A DNA stretch of 14,770 nucleotides from Pseudomonadota bacterium (lineage in GTDB: Bacteria; Pseudomonadota; Gammaproteobacteria; Burkholderiales; Burkholderiaceae), in the NCBI GenBank assembly GCA_023441105.1, contig JAEZQX010000499.1, positions 1 through 14,770 on the forward strand, written 5' to 3'. Positions 6,846 to 13,694 of the stretch are shown piece by piece; the stretch's first letter is position 1; each line of letters starts with the position of its first letter. A model generated the notes under the pieces. It had not been told where the DNA came from, made no database searches, and saw only the letters and a program-made list of their open reading frames with translations. The translations under genes were made by a program, and so were the position numbers.

Positions 6846-8293
6846 GCGGATTTCCCGGGTTGAGGCGAGCCGAAGGTGAGCGGCACCAGCCGCGGCGGCC
6901 CCTGCACCCGCGCGACCAGCGTGCTGCGCTTCGCCCTGCGGGTCTTGCCGAGGACCGGCACGCCGCCGGCGGCGGCCAGGTCGTCGGCATCCAGCACCCG
7001 GCGGTTGAGGTATTCGACGAGCACGGCAACGCCCACGGCGAGGAAGCTGCCGACGATCGCCGCCAGCAGGAGATTGAGCAGCAGCTTCGGACTCGAATGG
7101 CTGGACGGCGCGGCGGCCGGCTTCAGGATGAAGACGTTGGCATGCGTCGCCTGGCTCTCGAGGCCGACCTGCGTGACCCGCTGCGCGATCGACTCGTAGG
7201 CACTACGGGCGTTGTCGACGTCGCGCTGCAGGACCTGCAGCTCGTCGCGCGCCTGCTTCATCTGCAGCACCTTGCGCCGCTGCTCCTCGAGCGTGCCGCG
7301 CAGCGCGATCTCGCGCGCGGAGATCAGCTGCGCGCTCCGGTCGAGGCTTTGCACGATCAGCGCCATCTCGCGCTTGAGCCGGCCATTGACCGCGTCGAGC
7401 TCCTCGCGGACGCGGCGATACTCGGGATGGCTGGTGCCGAAGGCGACCGCGCTTTCGCCCAGCCGCGACTCGAGCCGCGTCTGGTCCGCCTTCAGCTGCT
7501 GCACCACCGGGCTCTGCACCACGTCCGGCAACTGCCCGGCTTCACCGCTGGACTGTGCGGTCTTGGCAAGACCCTGGCGCTTCACCGCCTCTACCGCTTC
7601 GGCGGAGACGGTCGTGTGCTGCGACGACAGCTCCTGCAGGCGCCGGGTCTCCACATCGAGGCCTTCGTCGGCCGACACGATGCCGCTGCCGCGCTGGTAT
7701 TCCGACAGGCGCCTTTGCGCCGCATCGAGGTCCTCGCGCAGCGTCTGCGACTGGCCTTCGAACCAGCGCCGCTGCTGGGTGGCGGGTTCGACCCGCATCT
7801 CGATGTTGGTGTCGACGTAGGCCGAGGCGAATGCGTTGGCGACGGTGGCCGCGAAGTCGGCGGAGGGCCAGGAGAACGCGATCCGCATCACGCTCGAGTC
7901 GCGGCCGGGCTTGACCTGGAGCTTCTCGAGCAGCAGCTCCGCCAGGTACTGGCGGATCGACCCCGCGCCGTCCGCATCGTCCTCGAAGCGCGCAATGAAC
8001 GCCGGATCCCGCGTGAGGTCGAGCCGGTCGACCACCATCAATGCCAGCCGTTCGCTGCGCGCGATGTCGATCTGGGTGGCCATGTAGCCCGGCGTCAGCA
8101 GGCCAGGCAGCACCACGCCGGCGATCGGATCGGGCGACTTCACGTCGACCACGACCTCCGCCTCCGCGGTATAGCGTTTCGGCAGCAGGAGACTGGCCGC
8201 CGCCGCCAGGCCGACGATCACGGCGAAGGTCAGCAGCAGCAGCCCCCAACGGGCCCTCAACATGGGAAGGAGGCGGATCATGGGGATGGTCAT
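6842..8293 (-). CDS. epsF: EpsF-type chain-length determinant (Wzz/PCP family)
   Basis: A 483-residue inner-membrane polysaccharide co-polymerase. A short basic N terminus leads into transmembrane helix 1 (~17-36), then a Wzz-type periplasmic domain beginning YTAEAEVVVDV. A long predicted coiled-coil region follows (~160-380), then transmembrane helix 2 (~404-429) and a ~54-residue cytoplasmic tail starting NRRVLDADDLAAAGG, the usual kinase-contact end. It sets EPS chain length with EpsG and the polymerase. I chose the ATG at 8293 (MTIPMIRL) because AGGA lies 6 nt upstream and the frame upstream (ATG at 8380) adds 29 residues of Arg/Pro-rich sequence unlike the family. It is separated from the epimerase by a 394-bp gap, so it may have its own promoter. 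Confidence 0.88.
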   Translation of the reverse strand: MTIPMIRLLPMLRARWGLLLLTFAVIVGLAAAASLLLPKRYTAEAEVVVDVKSPDPIAGVVLPGLLTPGYMATQIDIARSERLALMVVDRLDLTRDPAFIARFEDDADGAGSIRQYLAELLLEKLQVKPGRDSSVMRIAFSWPSADFAATVANAFASAYVDTNIEMRVEPATQQRRWFEGQSQTLREDLDAAQRRLSEYQRGSGIVSADEGLDVETRRLQELSSQHTTVSAEAVEAVKRQGLAKTAQSSGEAGQLPDVVQSPVVQQLKADQTRLESRLGESAVAFGTSHPEYRRVREELDAVNGRLKREMALIVQSLDRSAQLISAREIALRGTLEEQRRKVLQMKQARDELQVLQRDVDNARSAYESIAQRVTQVGLESQATHANVFILKPAAAPSSHSSPKLLLNLLLAAIVGSFLAVGVAVLVEYLNRRVLDADDLAAAGGVPVLGKTRRAKRSTLVARVQGPPRLVPLTFGSPQPGKSA

Positions 8294-8687
8294 GCGATGT
8301 CCTGCTGCGGGTGGAAGAGGCCTGACGCGCGGGCGGGAGGTCCGCTGGATCGAGCCGGGCCGCATGGCTGCGGCCTTCAATGGACCGGCGTCTCGCGGCC
8401 GGGATCACGGTGGCGCGAGTCGGGCGAAGTCGCGGAGGGAGGCTCGATCAGAAGCGGGCCGGCTGGAAGCGGGCCGGCCCGGCGCACTGCTGCCAAGCCG
8501 GTCACTGCTGCCTGGCCGATCCGGCGGATCGCCTCACAAGGGTCCGATGCAGGACCCCGGGCAATCACCGGCCACGCGTCGGGCACGATGATAGGCCGCG
8601 AATGCGCTGCATCTCGCAGCGCAACGAACCAAGCGGTTACGAATCGTTAGTGATGTAAGTCAGCGGCGGCTTACCGCTGCGACGATG
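8294..8687. other. Non-coding stretch between epimerase and epsF
   Basis: No convincing gene lies in these 394 bp on either strand. It holds a two-copy 15-bp direct repeat (8449-8463 and 8464-8478, sharing GAAGCGGGCCGGC), a perfect 15-bp palindrome CGATCCGGCGGATCG (8517-8531), a 9-bp palindrome core ACGAATCGT, and the hairpin described separately at 8661-8679. A TATCAT box on the minus strand could be a -10 element for epsF, but no fitting -35 is seen. The length and the inverted repeats suggest a regulated promoter or leader for the epsF-epsG-polymerase-lyase-GT operon. Confidence 0.5.
8661..8679 (-). terminator. Weak hairpin after the epimerase gene
   Basis: CAGCGG and CCGCTG form a 6-bp stem with a 7-nt loop, 9 bp past the epimerase stop. 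There is no U-run after it on the minus strand, so it is not a standard intrinsic terminator. It may protect the 3' end of the mRNA or be part of an alternative-folding leader with the flanking CTTAC/GTAAG elements. Confidence 0.3.
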
Positions 8688-9713
8688 TCAGCCGATGTAA
8701 GCGCGGTACCAATTGCAGAATGCCGCCAGCCCTTCAGGCAGCGGCGTCAGCGGCGCGAAGCCGGTGGCGGCCTGCAGCCGATCGATGCTGGCGCAGGTCA
8801 CCGGCACGTCCCCCGCCTGGATCGGCATTTCGTTGCGGATCGCCTTGCGATCGAGGATGCGCTCGAGCGTCGCGATGAAGTCGTTGACCGTCGTCGGCCG
8901 GTTGTTGCCGATGTTGAAGATCGCGGTGTTGCCCTCGACGCGCGGCGGAAGGTCCAGCACCCGGCAGACGCCTTCGACGATGTCGTCGACGTAGGTGAAA
9001 TCGCGCAACAGCTCGCCGTAGCCGAACACCTTGATCGGCTGATCCTTCAGGATCGCCTCGGTGAACAGCCATGGCGCCATGTCGGGGCGGCCCCACGGGC
9101 CGTAGACGGTGAAGAAGCGCAGGCCGGTCGACGGGATGGCGTAGAGATGGCTGTAGCTGGCCGCCATCGCTTCGTTGGCCGCCTTGGTCGCGGCGTAGAA
9201 GCTTGCCGGCTTGTCGATGCGGTCTTCTTCGGCGAACGGCGTGCTGTGCCGGCCGCCGTAGACGCTCGAGCTGCTGGCATAGACCAGGTGCGACGACTTG
9301 CGCGCCCGCGCCAGCTCCAGGATATTGGCCATGCCGACCAGGTTAGACCGGACGTAGACGTCCGGCCGATCGATCGAATAGCGCACCCCCGCCTGCGCGG
9401 CGAGGTGTACGATGCGATCGAAGCGGCTCTCGAGCATCGCCGGCCCGAAGTCGGCGTCGGCGATGTCGAGCCGGCGGAATTCGAAGCGGCCAATGCCGCT
9501 GATGCGACCGATGCGGCTGGCGTCGCCGACCTGGCGTTCGATCTCCCGCAGGCGGTCGCGCCGCAGGGTCTCCAGGACCGGCAGGTTGCCGGCGCCGAGC
9601 GCATCGATGCCGACCACGTCGATGCCCGCGCGCAACAGGGAGATGCAGACGTGCATGCCGATGAAGCCGGCCGCGCCGGTGACCAGGACGGGATCGCGGA
9701 CACTTTCGCTCAT
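8688..9713 (-). CDS. UDP-glucuronate 4-epimerase-like SDR epimerase
   Basis: A 341-residue extended short-chain dehydrogenase. The NAD-binding GAAGFIG is at residues 13-19, SSSSVYGG at 147-154 supplies the catalytic Ser, and YAATK (173-177) holds the catalytic Tyr and Lys. The stretch TGLRFFTVYGPWGRPDMAP and the following RDFTYVDDIVEG match UDP-glucuronate 4-epimerases better than GalE or dTDP-glucose dehydratases. The enzyme would convert UDP-glucuronate, made by the divergent ugd, to UDP-galacturonate for the EPS. I start it at the ATG at 9713, because an in-frame ATG at 9812 would add 33 residues with no family similarity before the Rossmann strand. No strong ribosome site precedes 9713. 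UDP-glucose 4-epimerase activity is a less likely alternative. Confidence 0.88.
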   Translation of the reverse strand: MSESVRDPVLVTGAAGFIGMHVCISLLRAGIDVVGIDALGAGNLPVLETLRRDRLREIERQVGDASRIGRISGIGRFEFRRLDIADADFGPAMLESRFDRIVHLAAQAGVRYSIDRPDVYVRSNLVGMANILELARARKSSHLVYASSSSVYGGRHSTPFAEEDRIDKPASFYAATKAANEAMAASYSHLYAIPSTGLRFFTVYGPWGRPDMAPWLFTEAILKDQPIKVFGYGELLRDFTYVDDIVEGVCRVLDLPPRVEGNTAIFNIGNNRPTTVNDFIATLERILDRKAIRNEMPIQAGDVPVTCASIDRLQAATGFAPLTPLPEGLAAFCNWYRAYIG

Positions 9714-9832
9714 GTTGCGATTGTCGCACCGAACCTGTTCGCGCCGATGATGTGCACAGGCCGTCCGTCGGTCACCGCGGCCCGTCGCCGCGACAGGTCC
9801 GCAGGCGCGCAACGCGCAGCGGCGGCGCGTTT

Positions 9833-9840
9833 GTTATCCT
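9833..9840 (+). promoter_or_regulatory. Possible extended -10 promoter for ugd
   Basis: TGTTATCCT (starting at 9832 or 9833) fits an extended -10 element (TGnTATnnT) 34 bp before the ugd start, with no good -35. It lies in the 160-bp divergent region between the epimerase and ugd, which also has a CGCGG/CCGCG inverted repeat near 9775-9795 and TGTGCACA near 9753. Confidence 0.3.
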
Positions 9841-9873
9841 GACCCGCTTTGCTGCAGCTACCAGGAAGAACAG

Positions 9874-11193
9874 TTGAAAGTCACGATCATCGGCACCGGA
9901 TATGTAGGCCTCGTCACCGGCGCCTGTCTCGCGGACGTGGGCCACGAGGTGCTCTGCGTCGACCTCGACCAGCGCAAGGTCGACCGTCTGAACCAGGGCG
10001 AGATTCCCATCCATGAGCCGGGCCTCGAGTCCGTGGTCCGGCGCAACGCGGCCGAGAAGCGGCTGTCGTTCACCACCTCGCCGGCCGACGGCGCGGCGTA
10101 TGGCGACGTGCTGATGATCGCCGTCGGCACGCCGCCCGACGAGGACGGCTCGGCGGACTTGTCGCACGTGCTGGCCGCGGCCCGCTCCATCGGGCAGCAC
10201 CTCCAGCGCTACGTGGTCATCGTCAACAAGAGCACGGTGCCGGTGGGCACCGGCGACCTGGTCGAGAAGGCAGTCGGCGAGACGCTGGCGGCGCGCGGCG
10301 CCAACATCGAGTTCGCGGTCGTCTCCCATCCCGAGTTCCTCAAGGAAGGCGCGGCGGTCGAGGACTTCCAGAAGCCCGATCGCATCATCCTCGGCACCGA
10401 GGATGCGCGCGCCGAGAAGGTGATGCGCGAGCTTTACGCGCCGTTCCAGCGCAACCACGACCGGGTGCTGGTGATGTCGCGCCGCTCGGCCGAGCTCACC
10501 AAGTACGCCGCCAACGCGATGCTCGCGACCCGCATCTCGTTCATGAACGAGCTCGCCAACCTCGCCGAGACTCTCGGCGGCGACATCGAGCAGGTCCGCC
10601 GCGGCATCGGCTCGGACAGCCGCATCGGCTATTCGTTCCTCTATGCCGGCACCGGCTACGGCGGCTCGTGCTTTCCGAAGGACGTGAAGGCGATCCTGCA
10701 CAGCGCGAAGACCGCCGGCCAGCCGCTGCGGCTGCTCGACGCGGTCGAAGCGGTCAACGAGCAGCAGAAGCTGGTGCTGGTGCGCAAGGCGCTCGGCCAT
10801 TTCGGCGGCTCGCTGCAAGGCAAGCGCTTCGCCCTGTGGGGCCTGGCGTTCAAGCCCGACACCGACGACATGCGCGAGGCGCCGGCGCGCGCCATCCTCG
10901 AGGCGTTGTGGGCCGAAGGCGCCTGCGTGCAGGCCTACGATCCGCTGGCGATGAACGAGTGCCGTCGCATCTACGGCAACCGCCGCGACCTGGTGCTGAC
11001 CGCATCGCCGATGGAAGCGGTGGTCGGCGTCGACGCGCTGTTCATCGCCACCGAGGCCAAGCCGTATCGCGCGCCCAACTTCAACGACATGATGGCCAGC
11101 ATGAACGCGCCGGTCATCTTCGACGGCCGCAACCTCTACGATCCGCAGGCGGTTGCCAAGGTGGGCTTCACCTACTTCGGCGTCGGCCGCTGA
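9874..11193 (+). CDS. ugd: UDP-glucose 6-dehydrogenase
   Basis: A 439-residue UDP-glucose/GDP-mannose dehydrogenase-family enzyme. It would oxidise UDP-glucose to UDP-glucuronate with two NAD+ in the cytoplasm. The N-terminal Rossmann motif is GTGYVG (residues 7-12). VGTPP (84-88) and SHPEFLKEG (151-159) follow, then ELTKYAANA (207-215) with Lys210 and Asn214, and the catalytic cysteine motif GGSCFPKD (263-270, Cys266). Length is normal for a bacterial Ugd. The start is a TTG with AGGAAG 5 nt upstream; it is supported because the first strand (KVTIIGTG) begins at once and no other start fits. It is divergent from the epimerase that would use its product. GDP-mannose dehydrogenase is less likely given that neighbour. 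Confidence 0.93.
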   Translation: MKVTIIGTGYVGLVTGACLADVGHEVLCVDLDQRKVDRLNQGEIPIHEPGLESVVRRNAAEKRLSFTTSPADGAAYGDVLMIAVGTPPDEDGSADLSHVLAAARSIGQHLQRYVVIVNKSTVPVGTGDLVEKAVGETLAARGANIEFAVVSHPEFLKEGAAVEDFQKPDRIILGTEDARAEKVMRELYAPFQRNHDRVLVMSRRSAELTKYAANAMLATRISFMNELANLAETLGGDIEQVRRGIGSDSRIGYSFLYAGTGYGGSCFPKDVKAILHSAKTAGQPLRLLDAVEAVNEQQKLVLVRKALGHFGGSLQGKRFALWGLAFKPDTDDMREAPARAILEALWAEGACVQAYDPLAMNECRRIYGNRRDLVLTASPMEAVVGVDALFIATEAKPYRAPNFNDMMASMNAPVIFDGRNLYDPQAVAKVGFTYFGVGR

Positions 11194-11212
11194 AGCGGCA
11201 GCCCGAACCGCC

Positions 11213-11905
11213 ATGCCGGCCGGCCGCTCGCAACCGACGATTGCACTGGCCGGCGGCGGCAGCGTATCCGGTCTGCTCGACAGCCCGGCGACCCCGCGAG
11301 CCTGCTACGTCTTCGCCCACGGCGCAGGCGCCGGCATGCAGCATTCGTTCATGACGGCCATCGCGGACGGGCTCGCCGCCCGCGGCATCGCGACGCTGCG
11401 CTTCCAGTTTCCCTACATGGAGCAAGGCTCCCGGCGCCCCGACCCACCCAAGGTGGCGCAGGCGGCGGTGCGCGCGGCGGTCGCGGAAGCCGGGCGCCGA
11501 TTGCCCGGCGTGCCCCTCTTCGCCGGCGGCAAATCGTTCGGTGGCCGTATGACCACGCAGGCGCAGGCAGCCGATCCATTGCCTGCCGTGCGCGGCATCG
11601 TGCTGTTCGGCTTTCCGCTCCATCCCGCCGGCAAACCCGGCGTCGAGCGCGCCACGCACCTGGCCGACGTCCGCCTGCCGATGCTGTTCCTGCAGGGAAC
11701 GCGGGATGCGCTCGCCGATATCGATCTCATCCGCCAGGTAACCGGCCCGCTCGGCGACCAAGCCACCCTGCAGGTGGTGGACGGCGCCGACCATTCGTTC
11801 CACGTGCTGGCGCGCTCCGGCCGCACCGATGCGCAGGTGAGGGAGGAGCTGCTGGATGCCGTGGCGCGGTGGGTGGATTCCCCGCGGTCGGTCGACTCCC
11901 GGTAG
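11213..11905 (+). CDS. Small alpha/beta hydrolase (KANSL3/Tex30-like family)
   Basis: A 230-residue cytoplasmic alpha/beta hydrolase. HGAGAG (36-41) is the oxyanion region, GKSFGG (106-111) is the nucleophile elbow with Ser108, GTRD (162-165) gives Asp165, and the His is in GADHSFH (His194), so the triad is complete. The segment TLRFQFPYME between strands is typical of the Tex30/KANSL3-like group, whose substrates are mostly unknown. The ATG at 11213 lies 19 bp after the ugd stop and is probably co-transcribed with it, although no clear ribosome site is seen. The C terminus has a small local duplication: the VDSR-stop end is followed in frame by MDSR-stop. It converges with the MerR gene at an 11-bp gap. 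A link to EPS is not evident. Confidence 0.85.
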   Translation: MPAGRSQPTIALAGGGSVSGLLDSPATPRACYVFAHGAGAGMQHSFMTAIADGLAARGIATLRFQFPYMEQGSRRPDPPKVAQAAVRAAVAEAGRRLPGVPLFAGGKSFGGRMTTQAQAADPLPAVRGIVLFGFPLHPAGKPGVERATHLADVRLPMLFLQGTRDALADIDLIRQVTGPLGDQATLQVVDGADHSFHVLARSGRTDAQVREELLDAVARWVDSPRSVDSR

Positions 11906-11916
11906 ATGGACTCCCG

Positions 11917-12960
11917 CTAGCCAGCTGAGTAGGTCGCGCGCCAGCGAGCGACGGCCGCGACGGCGTCATCGAGCCCGGGCAGGATGAAGAGGCCCACGCC
12001 CGCAGGCGCCTTGCGCGCGCCGCTGCCGCCGGCCCACAGCTCGATCGTCGCCGGCAGCACCGCCCGCAGCTGGCCCAGCAGGGCCGGCACCTGGCGCGTC
12101 GGAAAGGCGCCGGAAAAAGACAGGGCGACCGCGTCCACCCGATGTGCCTGCGCCGCCTGGACGATCTCCAGCAACGGCATCTGCGTGCCCAGCGAAATGC
12201 AATAGGCGCCTTCCAGCGACAGCAGGGCTTCGACCATCAGCAGACCGAGGCCGTGCTGCTCGTTGGGCAAACTGGTGAGCAGGATCCGCGGCGCGGCGCC
12301 GCCGGGCACGGCGGCGATCGCCTGCCGCAGGATGCGCGTCGTCAGCTCGGTGAACAGGTGCTCCTCGAACACCTGCAGCTCGCCCGCCTCCCAGGCGCGC
12401 CCCACCGCGACCGCCAATGGCGCAATCGTGTCCTGGACAAAGCCCTGCAGGCCGTACCGTACGAGCCGCTGCTGCGCCGCCTGCAGGTAGCCCTCGCCGT
12501 CATGCCGGCGCACCATCGCGAGCAGGTTCTCCAGCTCACCGGGAGCCGGGGCGAAGATGTCCGCAGGCTCCCGCTCCCTTCGTCCGGAGGCCCTCGCCGG
12601 GGCATTGGCGACGCTCTCCCTTGATATCCCCGCCGCCCCCGCCGCACCCGCCGCTCCCGCCGCCCCCGCCAGTTCCCCTGCTCCCGCTGCCGCCCCGGTA
12701 CCGCCAACCAGGCGCGGTCGCGACAACGTCTCGAGCTCGTCGACCGGCAGTGCCAGCAGCCGCCCCGGCCGGAACCCCTGGTCCATCAGCCGCTTCACCT
12801 GCCGTAGCCGCCTTACCTGCTCCGCGGGGTAGAGACGTTCGCCATGCGCGTCGCGGGAAGGCGCGGGAAAGCCGTAGCGCCGCTCCCAGACCCGCAGCAC
12901 GTCCTTGGAGAGCCCAACATCCCGCTCGACCGCCGCGATCGTGAACCGAGTTTCGCTCAT
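11917..12960 (-). CDS. CarH/LitR-like MerR regulator with cobalamin-binding domain
   Basis: A 347-residue regulator. Residues ~6-75 form a MerR winged helix (TIAAVERDVGLSKDVLRVWE, then YPAEQVRRLRQVKRL). An Ala/Gly-rich linker (~86-112) follows, then a helical bundle with W190-x9-E200-H201 and a B12-binding Rossmann domain with E234-x-H236-x-x-G239. These are the two signatures that hold adenosylcobalamin in CarH: Trp/Glu/His cap the upper face and His ligates the lower face. By family knowledge such proteins bind their operator as a tetramer in the dark and release it when light breaks the Co-C bond. The ATG at 12960 directly abuts a 15-bp palindrome that overlaps its AGGA ribosome site, so autoregulation is likely. 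It is divergent from the fasciclin lipoprotein. Function as a light sensor is inferred from the intact motifs. Confidence 0.9.
   Translation of the reverse strand: MSETRFTIAAVERDVGLSKDVLRVWERRYGFPAPSRDAHGERLYPAEQVRRLRQVKRLMDQGFRPGRLLALPVDELETLSRPRLVGGTGAAAGAGELAGAAGAAGAAGAAGISRESVANAPARASGRREREPADIFAPAPGELENLLAMVRRHDGEGYLQAAQQRLVRYGLQGFVQDTIAPLAVAVGRAWEAGELQVFEEHLFTELTTRILRQAIAAVPGGAAPRILLTSLPNEQHGLGLLMVEALLSLEGAYCISLGTQMPLLEIVQAAQAHRVDAVALSFSGAFPTRQVPALLGQLRAVLPATIELWAGGSGARKAPAGVGLFILPGLDDAVAAVARWRATYSAG
12429..12439. promoter_or_regulatory. Third operator-like palindrome inside the MerR gene
   Basis: TGTCCTGGACA is an 11-bp perfect palindrome identical to the core of the two intergenic palindromes at 12961 and 13024. 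It lies within codons for Val-Gln-Asp in the regulator's own gene, about 530 bp from them. It could be an auxiliary operator or a coding coincidence. Confidence 0.35.
12628..12672. repeat. Five-copy 9-bp repeat coding the Gly-Ala-Ala linker
   Basis: Five tandem units, CCCCGCCGC twice, ACCCGCCGC, TCCCGCCGC and CCCCGCCAG, encode a (Gly-Ala-Ala)n stretch on the minus strand in the linker between the DNA-binding and cobalamin-binding domains. The unit keeps the reading frame, so copy number could vary between strains and change linker length. Confidence 0.85.
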
Positions 12961-12975
12961 TTTGTCCTGGACAAA
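12961..12975. promoter_or_regulatory. Palindromic operator 1 (MerR start / fasciclin -35)
   Basis: TTTGTCCTGGACAAA is a perfect 15-bp palindrome around a central T. It abuts the MerR start codon and covers its ribosome site on one strand, and ends 3 bp before the -35 of the fasciclin promoter on the other. Its core recurs 62 bp away, close to six helical turns. It is the probable binding site of the adjacent CarH/LitR-like regulator. Confidence 0.7.
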
Positions 12976-12978
12976 TGG

Positions 12979-13007
12979 TTGACAGCCAGTTCGACTGCGC
13001 CTATTCT
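12979..13007 (+). promoter_or_regulatory. Sigma-70 type promoter for the fasciclin gene
   Basis: TTGACA (12979-12984) and TATTCT (13002-13007) are 17 bp apart: a consensus -35 and a four-of-six -10. Transcription would start near 13013-13015, about 60 nt before the fasciclin ATG. The promoter lies between two copies of the palindrome, the classic layout for repression. Confidence 0.7.
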
Positions 13008-13016
13008 GGCGACGCG

Positions 13017-13022
13017 ATTCTA
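13017..13022 (-). promoter_or_regulatory. Possible -10 box for the MerR gene
   Basis: On the minus strand TAGAAT (five of six to consensus) lies just downstream of operator 2 and would start transcription about 50 nt before the MerR ATG. No good -35 is found at 16-19 bp. Operator 2 would fall between -35 and -10, the usual position for MerR-family binding. Confidence 0.35.
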
Positions 13023-13023
13023 G

Positions 13024-13036
13024 TTGTCCTGGACAA
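13024..13036. promoter_or_regulatory. Palindromic operator 2
   Basis: TTGTCCTGGACAA is a perfect 13-bp palindrome, identical to the inner 13 bp of operator 1. It lies about 10-22 bp downstream of the expected fasciclin transcription start and just upstream of the possible MerR -10, so a bound repressor could block both directions. Confidence 0.7.
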
Positions 13037-13073
13037 AACTACCAGACCCTTACCACCTTGCAAGGAGTACGAG

Positions 13074-13586
13074 ATGTTCCGCTGGCTCAAGGTTCTAGTC
13101 GTCGCCTCCGCCCTGGCAACCGTCGCCGCTTGCGGCAGCGACGACGATGACGACGCTTCCCGCGATCGCAATGTCGTGCAGCAGGCGCAGGCCGACTCGA
13201 GGTTCTCGATCCTGGCCGAAGCGGTCGCGGCGGCCGACCTCGCGACGACGCTCTCCGGTACCGGGCCGTTCACCGTCTTCGCACCGACCAACGAAGCCTT
13301 CGCGTCGTTGCTGGCGGAGCTCGGCGTCACCCAGGCGCAGCTGCTTGCCGACAAGCCGCTGCTCACCAAGGTGCTGACGTATCACGTCGTCGCCGGGCAG
13401 GTGCTGAAGGCAGAGGTGCCGGTCGGCGTGCCGATCAAGACGCTGCAAGGCGGCACCTTCACCGTCGACAGCGCGCTTTCCATCACCGACCAGCGCGGGC
13501 GCAGCTCCCGCATCGTCGAGACCGACGTGGTGGTCAGCAACGGCGTGATCCACGCCATCGACAAGGTGCTCCTGCCGGCGCCCTGA
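13074..13586 (+). CDS. Fasciclin (FAS1)-domain lipoprotein
   Basis: A 170-residue secreted protein with one FAS1 domain. The N terminus is a lipoprotein signal peptide with lipobox VAAC and acylated Cys20. Residue +2 is Gly, not Asp, which favours outer-membrane sorting. A five-Asp run (23-27) follows. The FAS1 domain (~38-168) has the H1 motif TVFAPTNEAF (67-76), the conserved YH (103-104) and a terminal H2 region ending GVIHAIDKVLLP. FAS1 domains mediate adhesion or ligand binding; the ligand is unknown here. The start at 13074 is fixed by AAGGAG 6 nt upstream (13062-13067) and by the signal peptide; an upstream in-frame ATG at 12975 lies in the operator/promoter. It is divergent from the CarH/LitR-like gene and likely its target, so probably induced by light or low B12. 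Confidence 0.92.
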   Translation: MFRWLKVLVVASALATVAACGSDDDDDASRDRNVVQQAQADSRFSILAEAVAAADLATTLSGTGPFTVFAPTNEAFASLLAELGVTQAQLLADKPLLTKVLTYHVVAGQVLKAEVPVGVPIKTLQGGTFTVDSALSITDQRGRSSRIVETDVVVSNGVIHAIDKVLLPAP

Positions 13587-13621
13587 CCACGCGACTTGGC
13601 GCTTTTCCTGTCATCGAACGC

Positions 13622-13641
13622 GGGCCCACGCTGCTGGGCCC
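13622..13641 (+). terminator. Hairpin terminator after the fasciclin gene
   Basis: GGGCCCA and TGGGCCC form a perfect 7-bp GC-rich stem with a 6-nt loop, 35 bp after the fasciclin stop. Only a short T-run (TTT, 6 bp later) follows, so termination may be partial. It separates the fasciclin gene from the YihY-family gene. Confidence 0.5.
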
Positions 13642-13694
13642 ACAGTTTGCTATGCGGCCTCGTTCCGAGACGTTTCGGATAGGAAAGGTGAAAA

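Noticed and set aside
8294..8380. Upstream ATG for epsF at 8380
   Set aside because: No ribosome site, and the extra residues are not like any Wzz N terminus; the ATG at 8293 has AGGA at good spacing.
6830..8650. A long plus-strand open frame (606 codons) antisense to epsF and epsG
   Set aside because: It is His/Arg/Gln-rich low-complexity translation typical of the antisense of GC-rich genes, whereas the minus strand gives two clear family members with ribosome site and overlap.
9714..9812. Upstream ATG for the epimerase at 9812
   Set aside because: The extra 33 residues are Arg-rich, unlike the family, and would run deep into the divergent ugd promoter region.
8685..9842. A 385-codon plus-strand frame over the epimerase
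   Set aside because: The minus strand encodes an unmistakable SDR epimerase with all catalytic residues; the plus frame is a shadow of it.
9772..11214. A 480-codon minus-strand frame over ugd
   Set aside because: The plus strand has the complete Ugd motifs, including the catalytic Cys; the minus frame has none.
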